The notes beneath the pieces are model-generated. The model ran no database searches. It was not told the DNA's origin and saw nothing but the letters and a program-made list of their open reading frames with translations. From contig JAVLRN010000008.1 in assembly GCA_032821775.1 (NCBI GenBank), forward strand, positions 868,001-932,000: a stretch of 64,000 nt of DNA, written 5' to 3'. The stretch comes from Sanguinoderma infundibulare (lineage: Eukaryota > Basidiomycota > Agaricomycetes > Polyporales > Polyporaceae). This document shows positions 11,627 through 22,887 of this stretch, in pieces (the stretch's first letter is position 1; every line of letters starts with the position of its first letter). The translations under genes were made by a program, and so were the position numbers.

Positions 11627-14600
11627 CGTTTTCGAGCCGGTGCGCGCGTCGAGAGCGAGGCGCAGGTTGGGAGGAGGAACTCGCGCCCATGTTGACCGAC
11701 GAGAACGGCTTATGAGGCCGTCTTCTGATGGCTCAGCGCCCACTGTCGATATCTGCTTCGCGAATTCAAGACCGATAAGAAGGTATCTGACAGCGTGGGC
11801 TATGGTGCAATATTGCGCGGTCTGGATGGCTGGATGTTGTCATTCGCTTCAGCCGTGGGAACATGTGAGCCAAGGCGCACGCTCGTTACTTGCAGATAGT
11901 TTCTCCTTCGAGGGTCGGATAGTCGCGGGCCTTTTCCTGCTCGTAAACATGTTTTCTGCAACACAAGTATGGTCAGCGGAACGGCCTACGGCTGGGATTC
12001 AAGACAATCGATACTTCAAGTCATTCTTGTCGGATTTCGCTCGATAGGGGATTGAAATAGGCCTGGTAAGTGTCGCATCCCCTCTTTATTTCAAGGAAGC
12101 GAAGACGTTGGATTGCGAGGATGACAATATCATGGCGACGAGGTCGGGATGCAGGGTGGGTGCTAGGAGCGCACTGCGCGCAAATGGCGCGACCCGAAGG
12201 CGCGACCTACCCTAAATTCCGCTCAGCGGCCCGGCCACCGGACCGATTGTTCCTCCGTCTCGCGCACTGGACTCAACTCGTTGGGGAAGATAGTGACCTT
12301 GTCGTGGGGGCTGTTCTGCTCGTGTACCGTCGGAAAGTCGCATCGGGCAATGGTACTAGCTCTTGTCGTCGTAGCGGATTGAGAAGTAGTCGCGAAGACC
12401 CATCCTGGTCGGACGACATCGCTGGTGGCTTCACCAATCTTGACGCTACTTTGGATACTGGATGAGACCAGGAGTTGTTGAACCTCAGCGCAGATGAACC
12501 TGCAGGTATCAGCGTTGCCTCAGAGTCACCAAGAGCTCATATACCTCCATAGATACCTAGAGGCCGCATGAGGCCTCGACAGTGTTTGGTTTCTCGCTAT
12601 GGGAGAGCCCATCTAAAGGACATGCCCTTCATTAACGGCAAACTCCACTTGAGCGTTAGCCCAGATGGCTTGCAAAAGGATGCCAATACTGGAGAGCACG
12701 TCGGCCGCCAAGGACGAAATAGCGACGCTTTCCCTACGAGTCTTGGAAGTAGCGCGAATGGAACCCTCGTGCCAACGACGCGACATGTCTCCGAATGCAC
12801 AGAGACGGTAGTCCGTGGAGACGCGAACGGGCTAACAGCACATGAGCTTCGCATGTATCCATGCAAAGCATCACATTCAAAATTCAGCCTATAAGTGTCA
12901 CAGAAAGTCGAGACCTCGTTGCTGGCACCGGGCGAAGTCAGCGAGATGTTCGACACTTTCGCGGTAGCAGACTTGAATATCACTAGTTGTGGGGATTCCT
13001 TTTCTGAAGAGCCACATAACATATTCCCCGAGCTTCTCGCAAAGAAGACGTTACATATAAAAACCGACGGGCGTTTCGTGTTCGAGACCCCAGTGGGCAA
13101 TGGTACTACCATCGATGTCTTGTCCTTCCCACTGAAGCGGATCCTTTTCTATTCGTGGATTTGCGAGGATCGAGGAAGACGCCGGTACCAGTGTCCACCT
13201 GAGGTACCCGGCCATGAAGCGACGTCCAGGAACAGTCTCGCAGAACAGGCAGGCCCACGTCTCGGCACTGCGATAGACGAATGGAGCGATTGCCAGCCAT
13301 CCGCCCCCGCCGCCACGTGAACCACCGGTACCATTTACCGAGAAGAGGATAGAACTCACCAACTAAAGCGACGCCCAGAACTGCGGGAGTATGCACAGGT
13401 ACTGCAGGAACACCTCGCACTCTTTATGGACAGATCTTAAGCTTCTGAGAGAGCCTCGCAGAGCGGTGAATCGCTAGACCCAGGCCGTCGGACTTTGTGG
13501 TGTGGCGTCCTGTAGGGAAAGTTACCCAAGAAATGCAATAATGCACTATCCCGAGACATGTATGGACAGGAACCTTTTGCAGCGATGTCTTGCGGAACGC
13601 GAGATAGACGGCCATGTCGGGCACGGTACCAGTGTTCAAACTTCGTCCCGTCCTGCAAAGATCCCAAGATAATCTGTCCGTTAGTGACCGGATTGCCTGA
13701 TAGCTTGCTGACTCACCTTTTAAAGGTCTCCGCCTGCAAAAAGGAAGGTCAAAGCGAAGATGTTGGAACCAAAACAATTTGTACGTGGCAAGTCGAGCAG
13801 TGGAGCCTGGCACCTGCCAAGGCAGCGGCGCTTATCCTCGGGCTGGTGATCAAATGTGGCTGTGTAACTGCAGAAACGGATCAGGAAATTCCAACCACTT
13901 GCCGAGGTTCATGTTGCAGATGCATAAGCACGAGACAACGCCTCGAACAAGCCGGACGTACACTGAGGCAGCGCGGGAAGCAACACCCCGTAACGTGGAG
14001 CGGCGGGACATCTCGTTACACCCTGGCGATCAATGCCTAAGATGACGCCATGGAGGAAGCATGCCAGTCCTCCACTGGCAGCTGAACAACGTAAACGGGT
14101 TCGGAATAGAACATGCACCGGATGACAATCATTACGTTCGGAGCTTGTAATACCATGCGATTTCTCTTCGCATGGGTATCCTCGAAGGTAGCAGAGTCGT
14201 CGGCCAAAGGAAATTTGTACACGCTACGATGCGGATGAATCGAGATGCTTCTACAAACCGCCAATTAAGCTTCACGATGGCGCTTCCACTCGACGATGCT
14301 CATAAGATGCGCACCCTATACTCTGCATGCGAGCAGCATTCAGAACGGCATTAGAAAGAAGGTGATAACGTGCCCCCACTACGACAGGCTGCCGATAAGC
14401 CGCCTTGTTCAGGTTGCTTCTCTCTTTCGAGTGGATGGTTCCAGTCGCTCCTGTTCCAGTTACAGCAATCTACCACGTCAGCCGTCTTCGATAAGGCTTC
14501 GAAAGTTACGCACTGGCGAGAAGCGGTGTGATCGATGCGGAACATTGAACATCTATGGTAATAAAAGACCCAGTGAGAAAAAATGGGGAAGAACCCACTA

Positions 14601-16095
14601 CATGTAGATGGCGTGATTGCCAAGACAGTCTCGGGATCGGAACTCGAGCTTCGTTAATTCCTGCAGGCTCTTCGAGAAGGAGCCCTGCAAGCAAAATATG
14701 CGACAGGCTGGTCGGTGGGAGCAGAATTCCAAAAGAACGGTACTCAAGAATTTCGGAACTAGGAAGCTTCCTCATGTCAGCTGCGGGTGGATCTCACACA
14801 CCGGGGAGGGACGATGGAAAGGAACGAACCTGCCATTGCCATGAACGCGGTCGCTGCCACGGCAACTTGCGATGCATCTTCCCCTTAGTTCGATGACGTG
14901 GATTAGGGCCGGCCCTTGTTCTCGAAGATCAGGCGTGTGGCGAAGAGCCTGATGCTGGGTTATGGGCATGATGTCCAGAACCCTATTTGCGTTTATGAGA
15001 ACAAACTCGACTGAAGATGGCGGATAGACTCACCGGGATCACCGCCAAATTCGTCTTTCCATGATTCGCTTGCAGATAAATAATCGTGCGGTATCATGGC
15101 TTTGAGAATAGGACAGCCGATCGGCGTGGGTGGTGAAGGGACTTACAGCCTTAAGTCTGAGCGGCGTGTCGACAACTCAGCTGGCAGCTCAGCGGATTCT
15201 GAAGAAACACAGGCGTGCTGCAGTGGCTCTGGGCATTTTCTTTCGTCTAAGATGGTCCAGGTATGATAGCGTAGTATCGATGGTTGCGGTTCGAAGTAGA
15301 AGAATGCCATGTTGATCTCTGCAATCGGTGGTCGGAGACACGAACCTTGTCTAGGGGAGGGTGGGAACCGCTGTTCCTATTTTGGGTCGACCCGCATCAA
15401 GAATAGCGCCGTCGCGCCTGCAGCCCTTTGAACTTGAACTTGTTCCACCACCATGACTGGACTCGACCTGTCTTTACTCTGAGTACTCACATAGAAATTA
15501 CCTCAGCTTGTAAATGTTTCTGTGAGTTCACGTTCTCCAGGATTATGCTGATGTGTTCAACGCTTGTCCGATCGTACGTAGTACGTGTCAAACAGAGGTT
15601 CGCGGCTGCAATCCGGTTGAGGTGACTATGTCTTTTAGACGTTGTGATATGCTGCGCAGGTCAGCGACAATGTGTACGCTTACGCTATACGTTTTCAGGG
15701 CCACTGAGGCTCAGCGTCCAGCAGCGACAAAGGCTGGACTCGGACTATCTTTCGCCGGCAGCGGGAAGAACTGATCGGCCCCAAACTTGACGAGGAGAGA
15801 AGACCTCTTTGGATCTGGACCAACCCCGCCCACGCTCTCACGTTCCGGCGAAGGATTCTGCGGAACCTGGCTGGTCATCCGTCCCTTGCCTTCACTAGTT
15901 CGAGTCCTCTGGGCAGCCTCTCTCGCCCGAAGACAGGACGAAAGGCCGGCTTCCCACTCTCATAAGTCCTCCTTCTGACATCTGTGTACCTAAAAACTTG
16001 CATGGTCCAACATGCCGCTCATAACTTCCGGAACCATCTGGTTACTGTCAGCCAGTTATGTCCGTGCTCAATGCTTAGCGGCATCTCTGCTCCCC
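11627..16095. other. long gene-poor region
   Basis: This 4.5-kb region holds no gene I can support. Several minus-strand ORFs of 75-170 codons occur (12597-13112, 13051-13362, 13106-13420, 13424-13813), but none shows a domain, consistent splice signals or a recognisable start. It could hold a heavily decayed gene or transposon. Confidence 0.45.
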
Positions 16096-16103
16096 TATAT
16101 AAA
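16096..16103 (+). promoter_or_regulatory. TATA box of the ICMT-family gene
   Basis: TATATAAA lies about 94 bp before the ATG at 16197, which sits in a strong GCCACCATGATG start context. Confidence 0.6.
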
Positions 16104-16196
16104 GGTTGGTTCATCAACAAAACCCCTCCAAACTTCAGACGTGTGCAAACTCTGAAGCCTTGCCATATCCACCCTCATACGCTCCTCTCAGCCACC

Positions 16197-16958
16197 ATGA
16201 TGCTCGCTCTTTACCTGAAGTCGTTTCTCCTGACTAGCTCCGCTATTCTCTCCTACGCCGCCCTCATCCCACCGAAGCGGGCATCAGAGAGGACGCAAAA
16301 ACTCTACACAGGACAACTTTTCGAATACCTCGTTCGCGCATTGGCATACATCGCATGCGTACGTGCCATCTCTTCGCGGTAGACTCGACCGTGCTGAGAC
16401 GTCGTCCGTATGTAGTTCGTCATCGTCTCCCCGTCCTTCAGCCAGTCCATCATCCTGCTTTCACACGGCAAGAGCTCCATCATCGCGCCCTTCCTCTGCC
16501 CCGCGAATCCAACGCGGCTCCACCCGCTCTTCGACATGCCTCCCAGGTTCATAGTGGGAGTTGCCTTCGTCTTCGCCGGCGCGCTCTTCCGGCTGTGGTC
16601 GTACCGCGCGCTCGGCACCCTCTTCACCTACGAGGTCTCCATCAAGAATGACCACGCGCTCGTCACCTGGGGCCCGTACTCGTATGTGCGGCACCCCGCG
16701 TACACCGGCGTGCTCTTCATCCTGCTCGGCGAGCAGCTGATGCAGTTCGGCGCCGGGGAATACGTCCCCCACTGCGGCATCGCCCACACGCCGTTCGTCG
16801 TCTTCATTTACATTTGGCAATACGGCTCGATCTTCACCGTGTACTCGTTGCACAAACGGTGCGCCGTGGAGGATGGGCAGCTGGTGGAGCGGTTCGGGAC
16901 GGTGTGGAAGGACTACGCTGCGAAAGTGAGGTGCCAGTTGCTTCCGTTCTTGCTTTAG
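16197..16958 (+). CDS. isoprenylcysteine carboxyl methyltransferase family protein
   Basis: Integral membrane methyltransferase of the ICMT/PEMT fold, 234 residues. Canonical members use S-adenosylmethionine to methylate the C-terminal prenylcysteine of Ras-type proteins and mating pheromones in the ER. Two exons, 16197-16358 and 16416-16958, are separated by a 57-nt intron. The N-terminal half has three or four hydrophobic segments. The catalytic C-terminal half contains FTYEVSIKNDHALVTWGPYSYVRHPAYTG, whose GPY-Y-RHP-Y core is the family's cofactor-binding signature. It ends with KRCAVEDGQLVERFG-W--Y, the conserved RC--E---L motif. Agaricomycetes often carry several such paralogues, so this may be a relative of STE14 with another substrate. 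Confidence 0.88.
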
Positions 16959-18681
16959 ACGTTTCTGCCCGGCTTGACTAGGTACGACTGCTCTCAGCTT
17001 GTGGTAGGGACACCAGCGCTGACGGCTGTCGTACAGACATATTCAACGCTTTGGGTATCATACCATGCGGCGGCCCTCCACCGCTTTCGGAGTTTGGACA
17101 GTGCTCCTACATTACACGTCGTTATGTGACCTGCCACATAAGCTCGCGCTGTAATCTAGTCTCTTCCGCACGTCCCCGAGCTTGCCCTGTTTCGCACATC
17201 AATCTAGCAACTCCCAAGCCTCTTGGGCGTGCCTGGTGCTCAAGTGGACAACTTCCTTTCCGAGTTGATCGCGCCGATCCAAGTATTCGCCGGGCCTCGT
17301 TCTCCCGCGCTGACGACTCAAGTGAAGGTCGCTTGCCAGAACCTTGGATGTTCTTCCCGAATAGAACCTTTCATTTCCTGCTGAGATTGCATGTCCAACA
17401 GGAAACTGTTCCCGCTGGGGCCGTTCACACGGTCGGCGACGCTCACGGCCCTCGATCACACTCTGGAGCGCGGGTGTTGTACAACAGAGTTTTGTACTGG
17501 ATTCCTAAGGTGGTCGTACCACATCGGGGAATTCGGCGACAGTCAGACGTGCGCATGTTACCCCTGCTTCTCTTTCTGCCCAGAGCGATTACGGCGCTTT
17601 CAGGCTTTCAGGCTTTCAGGCTGGTGCCGCGTGGATAGAGACAGAGTTGACTGCATGATGGTGGGGAAAAGCTTCGCCTTCCCCGTCACCGAAACGTGCC
17701 AGTTAAGGCTGTTGGAATCCACGCTTTTCACCGACCTTGTGAATTCGCGCAGCGCGCCCAGCTCAATTCCAAGCAAAACTTAAACGAAACAGAACTGTGG
17801 CCAGCGTTATGTAAAGCGAAAGTGACTTGAGGACAAAGGCCTGGCAAAGGCTTGAACAACTTGTTGGTCGCTGGTCGGGAGCAGGCTACTCCTCTGGCTT
17901 GGGGCTCCCGGTGATTGCCGGATCTCGCTTCCTCCAGCAGCTAAGCGCCACGCAAGTTGGTTCGGGGCACCATGGCACACAACACATCGTTTGGAGGCGC
18001 AAAGTCATACCCACGGCATGCTATGACCGATAATAGGCGTCCGGTGTTCAAGGTAGTCTACAAGGATCGACTCCCCCAGAGTCCCACTGCTGGGCTCTAT
18101 ATGTCAGACAAACGGGTTCAAGGTGAGTGAGTAATGGTCTGCAAATACAATTCATTTGACCCCTTTCGCAGAATATCCAAAGGGCACTCAGATACTGCTA
18201 ACCAGTTCTCTAAAGATACAACACTGCAAACGGCGCAACGGAAACGCGACACCCTAGGGCGCTAGTCGTCGAATTTGGTCTGGTCACAATGCTATCGTTG
18301 TGTTGAAGTTTCACGATTGTGCGAAATAACTGTCCACCCATGCGGAATACTATCATGATCGCGCTTGCGTCGGTAATTAATGTTAGGCCGTTATTCGAAG
18401 TACGGGAATACTGCTGACCACTTGCTTCAACTTGTTGACAGAACCATAAACGAGGCTGCCCCACAACGGCGGCAAGGGTGTGGCGTATCGGCAAAGCTGG
18501 ACTATAATGCGCCACCTTGACGGTCTTTGGCTAACCGTCCTTTTCGTAGTCCAATAGTCGCGGGCATAAGCGGGTTGCCCCTTCCAAAACCCGAAAGACT
18601 TTGTAACCATCGACCATGGAAGCCTGCTCGATGGATTACGTCCTCGTATTGAGGCAAGCGGTCGAGATGGTCGAAGAGGTG
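16959..18681. other. intergenic, no recognised gene
   Basis: Short ORFs only. A small tandem repeat, three copies of an 8-bp unit (CTTTCAGG), occurs at about 17598-17622. Confidence 0.5.
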
Positions 18682-18688
18682 TATAAAA
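18682..18688 (+). promoter_or_regulatory. TATA box of DUF6914-like gene
   Basis: TATAAAA lies 98 bp before the ATG at 18780, similar spacing to the ICMT-family gene. Confidence 0.55.
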
Positions 18689-18779
18689 GATGCGGGAAGG
18701 GCACGCAAAGTCACTCCATCACCTCCGAGCTCGCATCTCGCACTCCCTTCCCGCACTCCTCCGCCTCCTCTACACATCC

Positions 18780-19238
18780 ATGGCGGCCAAGCTCACCATC
18801 GCCGTCGGCCAGTACGAGATCGAGCCGTTCAAGTACCCCCGGCTCCACTGGTCCCTCGTCGTCTTCGCCGAAGGCCAGCGCGGCGCCCACCGCTACCACA
18901 TCGTCGGCAACACGGACACGTTCGCGTTAGACTCCTCTAGTATCAACGACCTCCTATACTCCAGCAAGCTCATGGGCGGCGTGAAGGTCGGCGAGATAGC
19001 GGCGGACAAGCTCGCGTGGCTCGACGCGACGCTGCGCACGGTGCCGATCATCAAGAACAACCCGGACTTCCACTACCAGACGTGGACCGTCGAGGCGATC
19101 CGGAAGATGGCGGAGCACCCGGGGAAAGTGAAGATCCTGCCGGGGGTGACGAAGGCGTGGTTGATGGAGGAGATGGAGCGGCAGTGGAACCTGTGTGAGG
19201 AGATCAACCCGCACTACTTCGAGGTCGCGATGGGCTGA
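18780..19238 (+). CDS. small DUF6914-like protein
   Basis: Intronless 152-codon gene, starting MAAKLTIAVG at 18780 and ending TGA at 19238. The protein is soluble with no signal peptide or membrane segment. Its pattern is an N-terminal strand, then HWSLVVFAEG, a YHIVGNTD turn, and a basic C-terminal part with VPIIKNN and TWTVEAIRKM. This resembles the small fungal family DUF6914 (HW-L-V---G--YH, then VP, then W--EA). The assignment is from remembered pattern and is tentative. No function is known for that family. Strong GC-rich codon use and an upstream TATA box support a real gene. Confidence 0.75.
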   Translation: MAAKLTIAVGQYEIEPFKYPRLHWSLVVFAEGQRGAHRYHIVGNTDTFALDSSSINDLLYSSKLMGGVKVGEIAADKLAWLDATLRTVPIIKNNPDFHYQTWTVEAIRKMAEHPGKVKILPGVTKAWLMEEMERQWNLCEEINPHYFEVAMG

Positions 19239-19577
19239 GGAGCGCACCATGTTGTGGTTAGCGCTGTGCCCTTGGCGATGGTCAATGTCTCCTGTCCGTA
19301 TATTTTGTTTCTCATCTAGACGTATCATGTTGTATAGATGTTTCGCGTCGCATTCCAACTAGATCGGCGTGGTCGCAATATAGACTGTCCGTATCCATTC
19401 GTGCTATACATCAATTGGTCTGCAGAACTGGTTGCGCCATTTGCGGAACCTGCTTGCGTTCAATTCAACGTGGTTATCGCTGTGCGCTTGGCGAATTTTC
19501 TGTAAGTTTCGGCGCTAGTCTCTCGTTGAAGCTTGGAATACCGCCTTACAAATGGCCGGGCATACTGTTGCATATGG
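19239..19577. other. convergent 3' intergenic
   Basis: Space between the 3' ends of the DUF6914-like gene and the reductase. Nothing else was recognised. Confidence 0.5.
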
Positions 19578-21304
19578 TTAGCCCGGACCTCCCAACTTCC
19601 GCGACCTCGCCTTCCCAAGGAACTCGCGGGCCTCTTCCCAGCTCGTCATCCGCTCCCGTTCCTTTCCCACCGCCTCGCCTCTCCTGATCTCCTCAGCGTC
19701 GACCCTCTTCCAGTCCTCGAAGTCCGTCGCCCATCCATCTCGGAGCCCCGCCTCGACCTCGGGCGGGATTGCGTCAAAGTCGACGTCCTCCGCCGGCGGC
19801 AGCACCTCCCGCACGTCCATCTCCGCCTCCGCTGCGCGTTCCGGCTCACCCGACGAGGTTGAAAAGGAGTCAGGGAAGTGGTCGCGAAGGATGGCGTCCG
19901 CGACGGCGTACGCGTCCAGCATCGTGCTCGCGAGCACCCCGCGCGCGCCCATCGCCGCCCACCCGCTCGCGTACGCCCTCCGCACCACGCGCCCGTCCTC
20001 GCCGACGACCCTGCCTCCCGCGGCCGTCCGGATGTGGCTCAGCGCGGGGTCGTACCATGGCGCGGACGGCTCCGCGCGGTGCCCGAGCGACGTGATGACG
20101 AGGTCCGTCGACAGCGTCGAGGTCTCGCCCGTCGGCACGGCGCGCTGCGACGCGTCGAGTTTCGTGTGCGCGAGAGTGAGCGTGGGACGGGTCGGTTTGG
20201 AGGAGGATGTGGGAGGGATGAGGCCGGTGGGGGAGCGGAAGAAGTCGAGCGACCACGTCTTCTTCGTCGTCCCGAACGCGTTCTTCGACCCCTTCTGCAG
20301 CAGCTGCACCGTCCGCGTCTGCTGCCGCGTTAGTGCCTGCCCTCCTTCTCCACCTCCCTGTACCTGTGCCTGGACGGAGGGGTCGAGGGGGACCATCGCC
20401 GCGTCGGGCAAGTTCATCATCTCGCGCAGCTCCTTCGTCGTGAACGCGGCCTGGAGCGGGCCGCGCCGGCCGACGATCGAGACGTGCTCGACCGCGGACT
20501 CGCGGAGGACGGCGAGGACGGGCGCGGGGACGTCGTATGCGGCGAGGTGGGAGGGCGGGGTGAGGAGCATGCGCGCGACGTCGAGCGAGACGTTGCCCTG
20601 CCCGATCAGCGTGACGTGCCGGATGTGGGAGAGGGGTGGGGGAGGAGGATGCGAGGGGTGCTGGGTGTACCAGTGCACGAGCGAGAGCGCGGGGACGCAG
20701 TGTTGGGATGGGGGCAGGGCGGGGTGGAGGATCGGAACGGTGCAGCCGGTGGAGAAGAGGATGTGGGTGTAGTAAGGAAGGAGGGCTTGGAGGGGGAGGG
20801 GAAGGGTTTGAGGGAGTGGCGAGGTCGAGCCGATGTTGACGTTCCCGAAGAAGCGGAGGCGGGGGTCGACGGCTGCGGCGTCGAACTTGTGCGTGCAGTT
20901 CTGGCAGAAAAAAGGTGTCAGTATTCTGGAGCGAAGGAGAAACTGGTTGAGAAACGCGAAATTGCAGAGCAAGATGTCTGCCAGGTGCTCCAGGTGGACT
21001 GACCGCCCGACAAGGGCACGAAGACGTCCTCTACTTCCGGAGTTCATAACACGTTGGCAACCCGTAGTCGATCAAGTGTTACGAGGAAGACCCTTGAACT
21101 GATTCCGCTTACTTTTACTTCGGGATGATCTGGGGCGACACCATACCGCACGAGACCGTATGGGGCCCATAGTCGATCATACATGTGGATTTTCAGCGAC
21201 GGCGCGTGCGCACTCGTCTGCGGGAGGAGCGAAAGCAGCCGTGATGCCACGTAGAACGCGGAGGGCCCTCCGCCTACTATGGCGAGCTTGAGTGGTGCTT
21301 GCAT
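19578..21304 (-). CDS. ARH1: NADPH:adrenodoxin/ferredoxin oxidoreductase, mitochondrial
   Basis: Flavoprotein that passes electrons from NADPH to mitochondrial ferredoxin for Fe-S cluster, heme A and ubiquinone synthesis. Two exons, 21304-21113 and 20900-19578, give 504 residues. Their 212-nt intron falls between HPEVK and NCTHKFD. Seen in order: the FAD-binding GGGPSAFYVASRLL; YGLVRYGVAPDHPEVK; FFGNVNIG; the NADPH-binding VTLIGQGNVSLDVARMLL; IVGRRGPLQAAFTTKELREMM, with the conserved RRGP arginines; and GWAAMGARGVLASTMLDA near the C-terminus. These match the FDXR/ARH1 family throughout. A clear mitochondrial presequence is not visible, and the N-terminus begins almost directly at the FAD motif, so the true start could be upstream. 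A broken partial copy lies at 8421-9185. Confidence 0.93.
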
Positions 21305-22887
21305 TGAACCAGCGACGGTGCAGCGTAAGTAACGGTGGTGGACGACGGTGCGCACGTGGTGAGCGCTTCACGTCCGTCAGGCGCCACGGTTCTTTCCGAT
21401 GACGTTGGCCTGATGGTTTCCTCCTCCTCGGCCTCCTCGTTATCCTCCTCAAGGACTCGATGGAGCCTTGTCGAGCCTCTCTCATTTATGATTATCGTAT
21501 GCGAGGCTCAGTCTATACTTATTGTTGCCAGATGCAAGGAAATCAAGTCGTGATGGTGAGTTACTCCTGCATGACCGCTCCAGCCATTTTTCGTTTACTT
21601 ATTTGAACCGCTTTTGAGGGCTCTGCATCTCCGGTGCTCCCCCATGTGGACTATTATTGTAGCTCAGTGCTCACAGATACGTTCACACGCTATTCGCAGT
21701 TTGCATTTGACGTCATTTTAGGTATGTCGTGTGCGGGCCTGGGTCCCAAGTCGCGAGCGTGACGTCGCCGGAGTGTCGCAGACATTTCTTGAACTTTAGT
21801 AATTGACCGGTATTGGGTTGTTCTTAAGACCACGTAACATGATTGTGGAGATGGTTTACAACGTTCTGTTCTCCCCCGCGTTAGTTCCAAGTAGGGTTCT
21901 TCAAGATGTTCAAGGAAGGCTTACCTTTTGGCGATGCGGTCATCGTCGTAGGCTGCAGTGAAGCATTCTACGCCCTCGAAGCACACGTGAGTCCTTTTCC
22001 CTGTCACTTTCGTACTATGTCTCATGGCCCATGACACTGTTCGCGGTATGGGAGCGACTACTTTGCTTCCTTCTGCAATTGTAGGATGCAATCGCTAACG
22101 CCACAAAACTCAGTCCGCATTGCCCTTCAATGCTCTCTGCTTCCCTAGGCGTCCCGACGTCTGGGGACTTCGAGACAATACAGTGTTCGTCCGACCGATC
22201 GTCGCATGAGCTGGCTCACTGGTAAGTACATCCGGAACGCACGTGTCTCATGTTCGGTAACGAGACCCTGACATCTTCATCATGTATCGAATGGCCAAGA
22301 CGGACCTACATGCCAACTATACGGTATGTCTTGCTTGCACCATATATATCGAGCTGAAACATATAAGATTGTTGTGCATGGGCCGACAACGATGGTTATT
22401 CCGGTGACGTCAACACAGTAGCTTTCATGACGTGCGGATGGAAAATCTGCGCGGTTCACGGCCTGCGCGGTTCAAGGGGAAATTTTGAGGAATTATCCCA
22501 TCTTCTCCTTCAATTCCTTGCCCACATGACCGCAGGAAGACCGGGTATATGCGCTCCGAAGGCGCGTAACTCTCGCAAGGATCTTCGACCGGTTCGCTCA
22601 GCGCCCCCACAAATCTGCACCCGCATACACTCACGACGATCGTCCTCGCCTTCCCTTCTATTCGAGGAAGGTGGTGCGCTTTCGGGGGCGCTCCGACCAC
22701 CAAGGCTCCATGCAAGTGTCGACTGCATACAAGTCCACTCGCAATGGATGGCGCTAGTGTTGCTGGGTCCGGCTCGCCGCCCTGCTCCGCGTCTTGTATC
22801 CGGAGGGTACAAATGGGATGTAGCACCAAGCCTGTTGGTCAGGTTGTCCTCTAACGGCCTACTCCTCAGTGTCCTCTTCACAACGCC
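21305..22887. other. intergenic with possible unassigned exons
   Basis: Between 21906 and 22322 (+) there are exon-like pieces with plausible splice sites: an ATG segment reading MFKEGLPFGDAVIVVGCSEA that ends at a GTGAGT donor, and a later piece containing RRPDVWGLRDNTVFVRPIVA that reaches a stop. I could not join them into one gene or recognise a family. The rest holds nothing clear. Confidence 0.35.

Noticed and set aside
12597..13813. Minus-strand ORFs that might be a second transporter gene
   Set aside because: No transporter motif, no consistent exon joins, ordinary ORF lengths for this base composition.
19878..21002. Plus-strand ORFs of 100-290 codons across the reductase
   Set aside because: Antisense shadows of a GC-rich coding exon with strong third-position bias.
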